Shown: positions 1 to 9,991 of the stretch, piece after piece
Layout: each line of letters starts with the position of its first letter
Numbering within the stretch: the stretch's first letter is position 1
Assembly (NCBI GenBank): GCA_041907665.1
Contig: JAYRGW010000016.1
Span: 1-64,000, forward strand
Reading direction: 5' to 3'
Source: JAAYUD01 sp041907665
GTDB taxonomy: Bacteria; Bacteroidota; Bacteroidia; Bacteroidales; Bacteroidaceae
DNA length: 64,000 nt
Position numbers and translations under genes: made by a program
The notes under the pieces: generated by a model
The model's input: only the letters and a program-made list of their open reading frames with translations
Database searches by the model: none
Told to the model about the DNA's origin: nothing

Positions 1-2
1 TT

Positions 3-182
3 GAAACGATCAATGATCTTTTGAAGAATAGTGCACAAATTGTACATTCCAGACATCGTTCCATCAATAATTTCATCATGAATCTCATCTCCGCATTAGG
101 AGCATACTGCTTCTTTGAGAACAAACCAAAAGCGCTTATGGGATATACCTTTGAAAACACAAAACAACTTTCTTTATTCTAA
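3..182 (+). pseudogene. 3' end of an IS982-type transposase (cut by window edge)
   Basis: An open frame runs in from the left edge and ends at the stop at 180-182, giving about 59 residues. It contains the stretch HSRHRSINNFIMNLISA followed by AYCFFENKPK, which resembles the conserved C-terminal end of IS982-family DDE transposases as I know them. The bases just after the stop (about 184-206, including CCCGAACTGAGG) are a plausible right terminal inverted repeat. The 5' part lies outside the window, so it cannot be judged whether the element is intact. The family assignment rests on a short stretch only. Confidence 0.65.
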
Positions 183-288
183 CTACTTATCCCGAACTGA
201 GGTAATAATCTTAAAAATATATTTTCACTATGAAGTAAACAGTGCATTCGGCACTTTTCAAAAGGTGTACTAGTTCTTTCTTTTTCAA

Positions 289-3111
289 CTATAATGTTCC
301 TTCTTCTGACGTCATGGTGACTTCGATACGACGTTTTTGTTTTAGTAGTTCTTTTGCGAAGTCCCGAATATCTTGTACCGATATTTGGTTGACCATTTGC
401 TTATAATTATTGTCAAAGTCTGTCTTTGTATAAAGTTCATTGTAGAGTACGTAATCCCAATATTCGTTCGATCTGATATTCTCTTCATACTGCTTTAGTA
501 AATACTTCTTTATTTTATTCAAGCATTCTATCGATAGACCCGACTCTGATATCTTTTCCATTTCGGAGTAGATAATAGGAATCAACTGTTTGTATTTGTC
601 GGGAGCTGTACGAAATGATATTTTTAGTGCCATCTCTGGTTGGGGATAACGGTCGAGCTGACCGGCAACACTTACACCGTATGTGCCTCCTTGTTCTTCG
701 CGGACCTTTTCGGTATAGACATTTCTTAATGCTTGCGAAAGAATATCAAGTTTTAGATCGTTCAGCGCATTGTACTTTGTTTTGCCTGTGTAGTATATGG
801 AAACTAATGTGGATGAAGTTTCTTGCTTCCGAACAAATAAATGTGTTTCGTCTACCGGCCGTATATCAGTATGATTGTCTCGGATGTTTTCTTTTTTACC
901 ATTTGAGGGTAAAGTAGCCAAATAGTCACACAGAAGTGGACGGATTGAATCAACATTCACATTGCCTATTAAAATAACCGAAAAATCGGACGCATTAGAG
1001 AAGCGCTCTTTATACATTGCTAGAATCCTATCGTAGTTGAGTTGACTAAGTGTCTCTTTTCCGAGAGGCTTTAGTCGAGGATTGTTTCCATAAAGGATTG
1101 ATGTAATGGAATCTCCATAGGCTACTTTAGGATTCGCCTCACGGTTGGTCAAGAAAGAACGCATTCTGTTGACGAGACTTTCGAAAGTCCTGTCATCACG
1201 ACGTGGAGAAGTGAAGTATAAGTATGCCAATTCGAACATCGTTTTTACGTCTTTTGCTGCGCACGCACCTTTTATCCCTTCCGTGTTGTCGTTTACAAAA
1301 GGACTGATGCGTACATTCTTACCCGACAATGTTTTCTTTAAAGAAATGGCATCCAGTTGTCCTATTCCAGCTTCGGTAATAGCGCTTGTGATAAACGAAG
1401 CATTGGGCATATCTTTTGTGTCAAACAGCGAAGAACCTCCTTTACTAAACATGTTTATAGAAATACGGTCGGCAGCAAAATCGGTTGGCTTTACATATAC
1501 CTTTAGTCCGTTAGAGAGTGTGAAAAGAGTTACGCCGTGCTTGCCGTAAGATTTCTCGGATATTATCTTTCCCGATTTGGGTAGCTTCTCAACCAAAGGT
1601 CGATTGTGTCCTTTGTCTTTATATGGAGTATAGACTTTACTTTGCGCTTCTTTAACGTACGAAGTAAATTGCTTCTCCGAAGGATATTTTATATCTGCTT
1701 TATCCGGTCCGTATACTGTCATTACCTGATTCTTATTATCAATTAATTCGCGCACTTTTTTGTTTATGTCTTCCAAACTTGTTTTCGCTGCAATCTCTTT
1801 GTAGGCATTCAATTTAAATGTCGGCGTCAACATTGGCTCTGCATCCAGGAAGTTGTTTAGACATAAATTGACGAAACTCGAGTTCTCTCGTTTATCACGT
1901 TCATTGTATTGGCTTTCTATTCGTGATAAAAAGTTGGCTTTTGCTCTTTTTAATTCTGTCTGTGTAAATCCGAACTGCCGTGCGCGTTCCATCTCTCCAA
2001 CGAGTGCGATAAGGCCTTCGGCCATATTGTTTTGATTACAAGTAACGTTACCCGCCATGGCATCTTTTGTTTTGGCTATAACGAAAGAGCCATTGCGTAC
2101 TGATGCCGAGATGAAAGGAGGATTGGGCTGTTGTTTTAATTCCTGAAGACGTGTATTCAGCATCGACAATACCAATGTCTCTTTAAACCCTTCTTCCATA
2201 TATTTAATTGAATTCTTTTCGCTATCTGTTGCCGATTCATGTTTCATATAAAGAGATATATTAACCGTTGGCTGTTCTTTGTCTTTAACGATAGCTACGA
2301 TCATCGAATCATTATTATTAACCGGATAATAAACTCGAGGCGCTGGATTGACAGGTGCTGGAATAGTATTGAAGAGCTCTTTTATTTTCTTCTCTACAGC
2401 GCCTACATCAATATCACCTACTACAATAATTGCTTGCAAATCGGGACGATACCATTTGTGGTAGTAATCTTTTAAGTCTTTATAAGGAAAATGATCGACG
2501 ATGTCCATGCTACCAATAGGTAGACAATCTTCATATTTTGTCCCTTTATATATAATGGGTATGGCTTCTTCCATCATTCGTTGAATAGCCATTCCTGCTC
2601 TACGGGTTCGCCATTCTTCGTGAATAACACCACGCTCTTTATCTATTTCCTTATCGGCCAATAATAATGAGTGGCTCCAATCGTGCAAGATTAGTAAGCA
2701 AGAGTCAAGAACTCCTTCACGAGTAATGGGTGCCGACGAGATATTATAAACCGTTTGATCCACGCTGGTATAAGCATTCAGATTGGTTCCGAATTTAATA
2801 CCTACCGTCTCGCACCAGGGAACAATTCCTAATCCTTTATTGTCACCGGGAAAATGCACGGTACCATTGAAAGCCATGTGCTCTAGGAAATGAGCTAATC
2901 CTCGTTGACGAGGTTCTTCCAAGATAGAACCTACTTGTTGGGCTATGTAGAAGTCTGCTATCTTTGGTGTTTTACTGTTGTATCTGATATAATAGGTTAG
3001 CCCATTTGCGAGTTTGCCTTTTCTTATTTCTGTATCTTGTGGCAGGGATTGAGCTAATGCCGGCATTATAGCCGACATTAGCAAAGATGCACAAATCAAT
3101 TTTAGTCTCAT
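289..3111 (-). CDS. Periplasmic M16 family zinc peptidase (PqqL/FusC-like size)
   Basis: This is a 940-residue M16 metallopeptidase with an N-terminal signal peptide ending near AQS (about residue 22), so it is probably periplasmic. The inverted zinc motif HxxEH is intact (HFLEH, H74, E77, H78), and the expected distal acidic segment ERGVIHEE follows. The C-terminal half (from about residue 520, HGVTLFTLSNGLKVYV) repeats the M16 fold without the zinc motif, the usual inactive half of the clamshell. The length matches single-chain M16 enzymes such as E. coli PqqL and Pectobacterium FusC, which sit beside TonB-dependent receptors. It is the last gene of a five-gene operon, 27 bases after the DUF4876 gene. 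Peptidase class is certain; substrate is unknown. Confidence 0.92.
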   Translation of the reverse strand: MRLKLICASLLMSAIMPALAQSLPQDTEIRKGKLANGLTYYIRYNSKTPKIADFYIAQQVGSILEEPRQRGLAHFLEHMAFNGTVHFPGDNKGLGIVPWCETVGIKFGTNLNAYTSVDQTVYNISSAPITREGVLDSCLLILHDWSHSLLLADKEIDKERGVIHEEWRTRRAGMAIQRMMEEAIPIIYKGTKYEDCLPIGSMDIVDHFPYKDLKDYYHKWYRPDLQAIIVVGDIDVGAVEKKIKELFNTIPAPVNPAPRVYYPVNNNDSMIVAIVKDKEQPTVNISLYMKHESATDSEKNSIKYMEEGFKETLVLSMLNTRLQELKQQPNPPFISASVRNGSFVIAKTKDAMAGNVTCNQNNMAEGLIALVGEMERARQFGFTQTELKRAKANFLSRIESQYNERDKRENSSFVNLCLNNFLDAEPMLTPTFKLNAYKEIAAKTSLEDINKKVRELIDNKNQVMTVYGPDKADIKYPSEKQFTSYVKEAQSKVYTPYKDKGHNRPLVEKLPKSGKIISEKSYGKHGVTLFTLSNGLKVYVKPTDFAADRISINMFSKGGSSLFDTKDMPNASFITSAITEAGIGQLDAISLKKTLSGKNVRISPFVNDNTEGIKGACAAKDVKTMFELAYLYFTSPRRDDRTFESLVNRMRSFLTNREANPKVAYGDSITSILYGNNPRLKPLGKETLSQLNYDRILAMYKERFSNASDFSVILIGNVNVDSIRPLLCDYLATLPSNGKKENIRDNHTDIRPVDETHLFVRKQETSSTLVSIYYTGKTKYNALNDLKLDILSQALRNVYTEKVREEQGGTYGVSVAGQLDRYPQPEMALKISFRTAPDKYKQLIPIIYSEMEKISESGLSIECLNKIKKYLLKQYEENIRSNEYWDYVLYNELYTKTDFDNNYKQMVNQISVQDIRDFAKELLKQKRRIEVTMTSEEGTL

Positions 3112-3138
3112 AAATCAAATGATTAAATTTATTATGCT

Positions 3139-4383
3139 TTACTGCATTAACGAAGGTGTAGTCTCTGCATCGAAGTCATCGGTAGAGTTATTGGTATCTT
3201 TCAGCACATTTCGTCCATTCTTTACTTCTATAACCTTACGACGTACGCTTTTTCCATAACGAGTGGCATCGTTTGTTGTCGTACCGCAATGTGTCCATCC
3301 CGAATCCAACGTAGCAGAAGTTACATTCCAAACATATCCGGCACTGACACTCAGATTCACAGCATCGAGAATCCATGTGTTTGGCACTTCATAACCTTTG
3401 CCGGTCATTGTATAATTGCCTGCAGCAAGAGACATGATATACGAATAAGTGTATTGATAATTGGCAAGGAATGTTGCTTTGTTAACTTCCGGCTTGGCGA
3501 TGGCGTATGATTTGAATCCCCTATTATGCAACGAGAAATAAGATGCGGTATAGCAATACCATTTGTCTAAATTAGGGACACTAGGGTTATCTGTATCCAG
3601 ATAATTAGGGTTGGACGATTCGTCATAAAATTCGAAATCGGCTTTGCTCAAGTCTATAGAGTTACTGTTTGCTTCTTTGTGATTTTGGGCATTTAGGGCG
3701 ATAATGATAGATTTTCCTGATCCTATCGGATGTTCTTTTCCACTTCCCGGAATACAATAGATGGCATCAACCGTCATTGCTTGCGGCATCAAATCGGGTG
3801 TATAATCATACTTGGATACAGTCATGAATGAAGACTCTAAAATGGCCATTCCGTCGGCATAAAGAGTGTTATCCGAATTGTTTGTGATTTTAAAATATTG
3901 ATCACCTGCGTATTGCTTCCCTTCTGGCGTGAGTGTGCCGGTAAAGAATATTTCTTCGATAACGAATCCCTGTTGTGCATTGTATGTTGCCAATGACATT
4001 GTTTTGGCAATATTAGTAGCGCTTATTGCTACGCCGTCACTAGAAGCTTTGACCTCGTTAGTCACGGTGGTGCCGTTTAGTTGGTACTCTATATTTCCTG
4101 TTACCAAGATATTGTAATTGCCTTCGGGCACTGTAACAGATGCTGTATAGTAAGCCTGTGAAAGATTGAACGTATTGACGGTGTATTTTTTGCCTGTCTG
4201 AACATTGGTAAAAGTGGCAACACCATCTTTTAGAGTTGGAGAATCGAGGTTAATGGGCATTTCCAATTTGATAGAATATGCTACTAATGGGGTAGTGTCA
4301 TCGTTACTACAAGCGCCCAATAACATACATATAACGACAGCCAGCATCGTCATTGCGTTAAATAAATGTTTTCTTTTCATCAT
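3139..4383 (-). CDS. DUF4876-type lipoprotein
   Basis: This 414-residue protein has a lipoprotein signal peptide ending in LLGAC, with Cys25 as the lipidated residue. The following S-N-D-D matches the acidic surface-export signal of Bacteroidota lipoproteins. After a beta-rich N-terminal segment (about residues 30-135, resembling a small immunoglobulin-like domain) comes a region with FFTGTLTPEGKQYAGDQYFKI-type sequence and a late NVLKDTNNSTDDF stretch, the pattern I associate with DUF4876. Function is unknown. It lies between the outer-membrane barrel gene and the M16 peptidase in the same operon, which suggests a surface or periplasmic partner of the TonB receptor. The family call is from memory of the pattern; the lipoprotein call is firm. 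Confidence 0.75.
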   Translation of the reverse strand: MMKRKHLFNAMTMLAVVICMLLGACSNDDTTPLVAYSIKLEMPINLDSPTLKDGVATFTNVQTGKKYTVNTFNLSQAYYTASVTVPEGNYNILVTGNIEYQLNGTTVTNEVKASSDGVAISATNIAKTMSLATYNAQQGFVIEEIFFTGTLTPEGKQYAGDQYFKITNNSDNTLYADGMAILESSFMTVSKYDYTPDLMPQAMTVDAIYCIPGSGKEHPIGSGKSIIIALNAQNHKEANSNSIDLSKADFEFYDESSNPNYLDTDNPSVPNLDKWYCYTASYFSLHNRGFKSYAIAKPEVNKATFLANYQYTYSYIMSLAAGNYTMTGKGYEVPNTWILDAVNLSVSAGYVWNVTSATLDSGWTHCGTTTNDATRYGKSVRRKVIEVKNGRNVLKDTNNSTDDFDAETTPSLMQ

Positions 4384-4412
4384 TTTCTTTTATTTGATAG
4401 TTAATATATTCA

Positions 4413-5927
4413 TTAGAATGTAATTCCAGCAGATAGTTCAATAGTAGCACCATTATTATGGGCGGTACAAATGGCCGCTTTTACGCCCAGTTCGGCAAAT
4501 AATCCCATTTGCGATTCTCTAATGTGGTAGTCTCCTCTGATTTTAGTTCGCCATAGCGTATAATTTGCTTTGTAGTATTTGAAAGAGTAGTCGATCATAT
4601 TTATAAACGACTCATCCATATCTATATATGGCATTGTCATTTTTGCATTGGTGTTTGCATAATAACTTCCCGAAACGTTCCAATTGATCCATATATTGTT
4701 ACCAAAACGGTGCAATAACTGTAGTTCAATGTCTGCATAGATTTTAGACAATGATAATGAATGTACCGGATACAGATAAGTTGCCTTATAGTTGATAAAT
4801 CCTATTTTAGGAGAGATATGCCAGTTGGTCTTTTTAGAAGAACCGATAGTTCCTCGAATGTAATAATCAGTAATATGACTCTTGTACATATTAAGAGTGA
4901 GTATAATTGGATAAATGGACGAAGATGCATTTCCTACAATATGTTCTTCACCGTTGCGCCTCTCATATTTCAGTCCGATGTTTGCATTCCAATCATTTCC
5001 ATTATTGTGCAACCAGCCTGTTTCTGTAGCAATAGAAGTAATGTGAAGGGTTGTAAGTGGCAGAGAATTGAGCGAAGCTGCTTTTCGTTCATAGCTTTTG
5101 TTGTTGACAGTTCCCGTTAAGAAAAATCCTTTTTGCCTGGTAGGAATCCAATTGATGTTTGCTCCAATACTTGTTCCGCTATAATACAATGCTGAAGCAT
5201 TTCCAACGAAGCGTTTGTAATAGGTCGCCAATCCTGTCATCTGGTATTCTGTTATTTCGCCTGTCTCGCTATAGAATGTTACTGAATTCGTTTGCTTGTA
5301 TATCTCTCCTTCCAATCCCAATGCTATCGTATGTGATTTTATATCGGTAGCTATGCCAGCTCTCATTGTCAAGTCGGAAACAATATTTCTAGGCCTTGGA
5401 TCGATATTGCGATATTCGTGCTCGGCTCTGAATTTTATTTCACCGCCTATTGAGAAACGACCAATCAGTGTAGCATATCCTCCGGAGAACTGATATCTTT
5501 CTGTTTTTAAGTTTCCGCCCACCGAATCTGCCATAATATAAGGATAGAGCAAGTCATAGTCGGCGGTAGAATTCCATTTTATATTTTGTATTTTACCTTC
5601 TCTGTAAGATGCATTTCCCCACACAGTTGTCTTTCTTGAAAGACGAAGGTATGAGTCTACCGATAGTTCAGTCAAGAAAGAACCATCTCCTTTTTGTAGA
5701 ATAAAAGCTTCTTTTTGTTTGTCGTAGTTAATGTTCAGTTTGATTTGCGATAAAGATTGGTTAAAAGCATTTCGGTATAGTGCCGTATTATTTAACCGAA
5801 TAGTGTAAAGCGGATCCCACCATCTGGCATAATGTTCTGTTACGGCAGTAGAATCAGAATTAGCCGCTATTGCATGTGCAGAAAGCATACATCCGATGAG
5901 CATGATATGATAAAATATTCTTTTCAT
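4413..5927 (-). CDS. Outer-membrane beta-barrel protein (DUF6850-like)
   Basis: The frame is open further upstream, but the start used here is the ATG at 5925-5927, which opens MKRIFYHIMLIGCMLSAHA, a clean signal peptide. It also places the start 2 bases after the stop of the preceding gene. The mature protein (about 480 residues) consists of alternating aromatic/hydrophobic beta strands ending in a terminal strand with Phe at the C-terminus (AGITF), typical of a porin-like barrel. The WWDPLYTIRLNNTALY segment near the N-terminus resembles the family called DUF6850 that I recall beside DUF4876 genes. It has no carboxypeptidase-like or plug domain, so it is not itself a TonB-dependent receptor. 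Its role in the operon is unknown. Confidence 0.75.
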   Translation of the reverse strand: MKRIFYHIMLIGCMLSAHAIAANSDSTAVTEHYARWWDPLYTIRLNNTALYRNAFNQSLSQIKLNINYDKQKEAFILQKGDGSFLTELSVDSYLRLSRKTTVWGNASYREGKIQNIKWNSTADYDLLYPYIMADSVGGNLKTERYQFSGGYATLIGRFSIGGEIKFRAEHEYRNIDPRPRNIVSDLTMRAGIATDIKSHTIALGLEGEIYKQTNSVTFYSETGEITEYQMTGLATYYKRFVGNASALYYSGTSIGANINWIPTRQKGFFLTGTVNNKSYERKAASLNSLPLTTLHITSIATETGWLHNNGNDWNANIGLKYERRNGEEHIVGNASSSIYPIILTLNMYKSHITDYYIRGTIGSSKKTNWHISPKIGFINYKATYLYPVHSLSLSKIYADIELQLLHRFGNNIWINWNVSGSYYANTNAKMTMPYIDMDESFINMIDYSFKYYKANYTLWRTKIRGDYHIRESQMGLFAELGVKAAICTAHNNGATIELSAGITF

Positions 5928-5929
5928 AT

Positions 5930-6304
5930 TTATATGAGTACTATTTTCAGTTTCGTTTCGGACTTGATGTCTTTTAACTCGCAATAGTCTGTATATGCAA
6001 TAAAGGCGTGCGTGTATTGAATACCTTTACTATTCAGATAGACTAAATATCCATTTATAGTTATTTGATAAGCTCCACGTTGCAGCACCATTGACGAAGA
6101 TAGATTGTCAAATTGTGAACTTGTTATTGTCTGCCTAGTGTTAATATTGATGGCTTTTATGGTACCTTGAATCTTTTGCACCTTAAGACTATCTGCTGAT
6201 TCCAGATTGATAGTGGCTGACGTGAATATTTCGTCCTCATCGTTGTTGCATGCGGCTAAGCTTAGCAGTAACAGCACTAATATTGTTCGTATTGTCTTTT
6301 TCAT
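5930..6304 (-). CDS. Small acidic-signal lipoprotein
   Basis: This is a 124-residue lipoprotein: signal peptide MKKTIRTILVLLLLSLAAC with lipidated Cys19, followed by N-N-D-E-D-E, an acidic stretch expected to direct export to the cell surface. The rest is a short beta-rich domain (residues 30-124) similar in layout to the N-terminal domain of the DUF4876 lipoprotein downstream: a repeated 'gain of structure' pattern of short strands and a Y-rich strand near the end. Its ATG overlaps the TGA of the TonB receptor gene by 4 bases (6301-6304), so the two are translationally coupled. No family recognised; probably an accessory of the receptor. Confidence 0.8.
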   Translation of the reverse strand: MKKTIRTILVLLLLSLAACNNDEDEIFTSATINLESADSLKVQKIQGTIKAININTRQTITSSQFDNLSSSMVLQRGAYQITINGYLVYLNSKGIQYTHAFIAYTDYCELKDIKSETKLKIVLI

Positions 6305-9036
6305 AATTTGATATTCATTTCTACACCAAAATAGGGCGTCACGTGGCGGCGCACAGTTAGCCCGTTTCTAGTATAGTTGGGATTGTAATCTAATATTTTG
6401 TTTACGAAGAGGGCGATAGTCAGCTTGTCTTCCAATAACTTCTTTGTAGCTTTTAAATTCAGATTGGCACAGAACGGAATAGTCTGGCGAGCAAAGAGTG
6501 AATTGCTATAACTTCTGACAAGCCATTGCAGATAAGTATCACTCTTGTCTGCTTCTGTGAAGTTCTCAATTGTACCTTCTTTGTTGATATATTGTAGAGG
6601 CATCTCTTCTTTTCTCATGTTCTGTGAAGCTGCAAGCCACATGCATTGTGCCGAAAGCGAAAAACCCAGTTTTAGTTTCGGTATGTCGGTGTCGAAGGTG
6701 AAGTTTGTATTTGTCATTTCTCTAATGTATCCGTCATCATCTTTATATATTCCGGCATATTGCAATCGTTCTCCATCAATCACCACACTCGGCCTTTCTG
6801 TTACGGGTTGGGAGTTATGGTATTCTGTCTTGAACCATGCACCGGTAATAGTCAGTCTCGTTCGAATGGCTTCTATTCGCTTTGATGAAAAGGTATATTC
6901 GATTCCTTGCTTGAAGGTGCGGCTTCCGTTTGTAGTCATGGTATATCCGTAAAGTTCTTTTTTGGTCGTGTAAGTTAAATCATCCAGCGCTGGTGGTGCA
7001 GTAAGTGTTGAAGGATCAATGCCCGAAGTATCGTACTTCTTGTATGTGAATGATTTGTAAATGCTGGAAGTCCTAAATCCGGAAGTCATGTTTTCTTGAA
7101 AATAGGTTACCGATAGTCTGTTCCCTCCTATATTCAAGTCACCTCTGATTTCCCATTTTATATTTCTTGCCGGATGCAGATTATGATTGGTAGGATCTAT
7201 AACATAAGTCATCAAATAAATACGGCGGTACTTGCTGTTTGAATGATAGTAATTAAGTTCCGCCAGGTCCAAGTAATAAGGATCCGGATATATTTGTGAG
7301 ATGGTAGGAGCCTTCGTATGTTCTCCTATGCCTCCTGCCAATTCGAAGAATACTGTTTGTGAAGCAATGTTGAATTTAGGGAAATTCCATCCGATATTAA
7401 TTCTAGGATCCAAGTATATTTTGCCATGCATATCGTAATCTTTCGATAGGTGTAACATTGAAGTTCCTCGGATACCGGCTTGTATTTCCATTGAACTTTT
7501 TCCTATACAGAAATGCAGACTCTCTTCGCCATAGATGGCTACCGTATGTGTGGCAGGTATGATAGAAAATTTTCTGGGACGTGTCGATACCGTTGGATAG
7601 AGGGGATGAGTTGGATCGAACTGTTCGCCGTCTCCGTAATTTTTATCCATTTGCCAATCTCCGCCCAACTTTAGTGAATTGGAGATACTTTGAGAAGGAA
7701 TAGAGAAAGTCGTATTTAGTTTGGTATAGATGCTGAAGGGCTTACCGTCTACCGAATGGGTGGCGGTATAGGTATATGGAAGTATTACGGCATCGCTTTC
7801 GCCTTCGCTCGTTGTTGTCGCCGCTGGTGTATCTCTTGATAGTTGTACTAGTCGTGTGCGACTCATCTTGTTTTGTTCTGTAGATAGGGCAGAAGTCAAC
7901 GAAAACATTTTAAACAATGCATTCTTTTTCATCTTGATATTGAAGGTAATATTTGATGAAAATCTATTGTAGCTTGATTTATATTTGTCTACTGCTCCAT
8001 AATTTAAGTTCGGGTCGGTTTTCTCTTTGTCGAATGAACCGCTGTAATCAATATTCAGCGAGAGGTCCGCATCAAAATACTTTTTTACCCATGTTTTGCC
8101 GAGTCGGGATGAAAGTCCTATTCTGTTGTAATTCTCCAAGTTGTTGCGTGGGTCGGCTTTCGAATCTAAATAATCTACACTAAGGTTTAACGTCAAACGG
8201 CGTTTGTCCCACTCGTAGTCTTTACCAATATAGTATAATTTGCTGTCCATGTCGGCCTTGAATCGAGCTCCTAAGTTATGTCCACCTTTGCGGCGTTCTA
8301 TCTTGATTAATCCGCTAGTGAGCTCTCCATACTCTACCGAAGGTATTCCGCGTACGATCTCTACTTCTTTGATGTCATCTGTCGAAATGGTTCGCATATC
8401 TACTCCTTGATTTGTGTAATCTCGCGACGTAGCAGCAGTGTCCCATGCCCCGCTCAATGATTGCATATTGGCATTGGTGCTGATTGGTGCACCGTCTATT
8501 ACAAATGAGGTTCCCAAAGAAGATGTGGCATAATCGCTGCTTGAGATAGGAACTTCTCTTAGTCGAATAAGATTCGGACTACTCAGTACCGGATCGGAAG
8601 CACTGCCTCCAGGTAGGAGTTCAAGCAAATCTGAAAAGCTTGAAGGTTGCAGATGTTCCATCGCATGTCGTTTTATCTTTGACGAACTGGTGATACCATG
8701 CGATTCTGTGGCTGTCACGACGACTTCGTTCAATGCGATCGTTTCAGATTGTAGATAATAGACACCCGTAGCTGTTTGTGCTTTAGTCTTTATTGTTTTA
8801 TATCCTATGTACGAAATAGAAATAATTACATCTTTTTGTTTTTTGATCGGTAACCTGAAACGGCCTTCAATGTCTGTGATTGTGGCTATCTTTTCATTGC
8901 TTACTAAGCGAATGGATGCTCCAATTATTGCTTCTTTCGTTTCTTTATCAAGTACAATGCCGTTAATAATATTTTGGGCCAAAGACGTGATAGGAAAAGA
9001 AAATAGAACGAATATGATAATGCTTATTATTTTCAT
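6301..9036 (-). CDS. TonB-dependent outer-membrane receptor
   Basis: This 911-residue receptor has a signal peptide (to about residue 21), a carboxypeptidase-regulatory-like domain (about 22-100, NGIVLDKETKEAIIGASI to ISYIGYKT), a TonB-box-like segment ALNEVVVTA, a plug domain (about 120-245, with FVIDGAPIS and VEIVRGIPSVEYGE), and a long barrel ending in FGVEMNIKL. It is the first gene of the operon running to position 289. It lacks a SusD partner, so it is not a SusC. The substrate cannot be read from sequence; the gene neighbours (a periplasmic M16 peptidase and lipoproteins) suggest a peptide, protein or chelate carried by one. Confidence 0.93.
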   Translation of the reverse strand: MKIISIIIFVLFSFPITSLAQNIINGIVLDKETKEAIIGASIRLVSNEKIATITDIEGRFRLPIKKQKDVIISISYIGYKTIKTKAQTATGVYYLQSETIALNEVVVTATESHGITSSSKIKRHAMEHLQPSSFSDLLELLPGGSASDPVLSSPNLIRLREVPISSSDYATSSLGTSFVIDGAPISTNANMQSLSGAWDTAATSRDYTNQGVDMRTISTDDIKEVEIVRGIPSVEYGELTSGLIKIERRKGGHNLGARFKADMDSKLYYIGKDYEWDKRRLTLNLSVDYLDSKADPRNNLENYNRIGLSSRLGKTWVKKYFDADLSLNIDYSGSFDKEKTDPNLNYGAVDKYKSSYNRFSSNITFNIKMKKNALFKMFSLTSALSTEQNKMSRTRLVQLSRDTPAATTTSEGESDAVILPYTYTATHSVDGKPFSIYTKLNTTFSIPSQSISNSLKLGGDWQMDKNYGDGEQFDPTHPLYPTVSTRPRKFSIIPATHTVAIYGEESLHFCIGKSSMEIQAGIRGTSMLHLSKDYDMHGKIYLDPRINIGWNFPKFNIASQTVFFELAGGIGEHTKAPTISQIYPDPYYLDLAELNYYHSNSKYRRIYLMTYVIDPTNHNLHPARNIKWEIRGDLNIGGNRLSVTYFQENMTSGFRTSSIYKSFTYKKYDTSGIDPSTLTAPPALDDLTYTTKKELYGYTMTTNGSRTFKQGIEYTFSSKRIEAIRTRLTITGAWFKTEYHNSQPVTERPSVVIDGERLQYAGIYKDDDGYIREMTNTNFTFDTDIPKLKLGFSLSAQCMWLAASQNMRKEEMPLQYINKEGTIENFTEADKSDTYLQWLVRSYSNSLFARQTIPFCANLNLKATKKLLEDKLTIALFVNKILDYNPNYTRNGLTVRRHVTPYFGVEMNIKL

Positions 9037-9345
9037 CTTTTCTTTTTTTCAACGGCAAAATTACGGTGAATAGAAGAGTGTGACAATACCCATCAATAAT
9101 GATTCTGAGGCATCTAGAGTCATTATTGTTGAGTATATACAAGTTTAAAAGTGATTGCTGTTTGTTCTTAAAACGACATATGCTCCTAAAAATGTTGTCG
9201 TATGTTAGTCCCTGTTTAAAATTAGCTAACATCTTTTTCTAAAGAGGTTTCCGTATCAGTCGAATAGATACTTTCTTTGAAGTGACCAAACCTAAAGAAG
9301 CCTGTATCAGACTGATTTAACGGAAACCGAGGCAATATATAGCAA

Positions 9346-9489
9346 AAGTGTTGAACCTGCAAGAAAGAAAGCGAAACATTCATAAAAGATGGATTGTAGA
9401 AAGAACTTTTTCGTGGCTAGACAATAACAGAAGGCTCTATCGAAAGGATGAACTGACTTTTGATTTTATACTAGCTCTTTTTCATCCTT
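9346..9489 (+). pseudogene. IS5-type transposase C-terminal fragment (left copy)
   Basis: Conceptual translation around 9372-9465 gives HKRWIVERTFSWLDNNRRL, the conserved C-terminal segment of IS5-group DDE transposases (the catalytic Glu lies in RWIVERTFSW). The frame is then broken and runs into unrelated sequence. No catalytic N-terminal part is present. The fragment repeats, at roughly 85% identity by eye, the piece at 10310-10397, in direct orientation. Confidence 0.7.
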
Positions 9490-9858
9490 TTCTGTGAAGC
9501 CATAAAAATTAAGTTTCGCAGATAGATCTGTCACATCAATTAACTATCAGTCAACATATTATATATACACGAGGCTAAAATGAGACACGAAAAATGCATG
9601 ATTGAGCTGTTACACAGTGATTTATGAAAGTTGGGTGCCGCCATTGTCACTATTTTTCCGGATAACCATCATAACCGAATGACCGATAGGCAGAGCCGGA
9701 ACGACTGTACCTGTTTTTACGCCGATAATTGCTGAATGCCAGATGAACAGATTAATCTAAATATCGCTAAACACCTGTACAACACACATATATGTGAGAC
9801 ATACGGATGAAAGTTCGTTCATGTCAGAAAGATTTTGTATTTTTGTCATTAGAAGGAT

Positions 9859-9948
9859 GTCGTTCCACCTATATGAGTTGACCGAATCACCTGGGTGAGT
9901 CGATCGTTTCACCTGGGTGAGTTAACCGAATCACCTAGGTGGAACGAC
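9859..9948. repeat. Palindromic array with CACCTAGGTG-type units
   Basis: A 90-bp segment is bounded by a perfect 12-bp inverted repeat (GTCGTTCCACCT at 9859-9870 and its complement at 9937-9948). Inside lie two identical palindromic units TCACCTGGGTGA, with related units CACCTATATGAG and CACCTAGGTG at the edges. It lies just upstream of the HU-family relic at 9992, so it may have been its control region. A shorter version sits in the other HU relic at 25295-25340. Confidence 0.8.
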
Positions 9949-9991
9949 AACCCCTTAATGAGCCGACAGAAATACCTTAAATACGATAACC

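Noticed and set aside
8963..9232. Minus-strand 89-codon open frame before the TonB receptor
   Set aside because: It overlaps the receptor start and its leader, and its amino acid pattern is that of AT-rich non-coding sequence.
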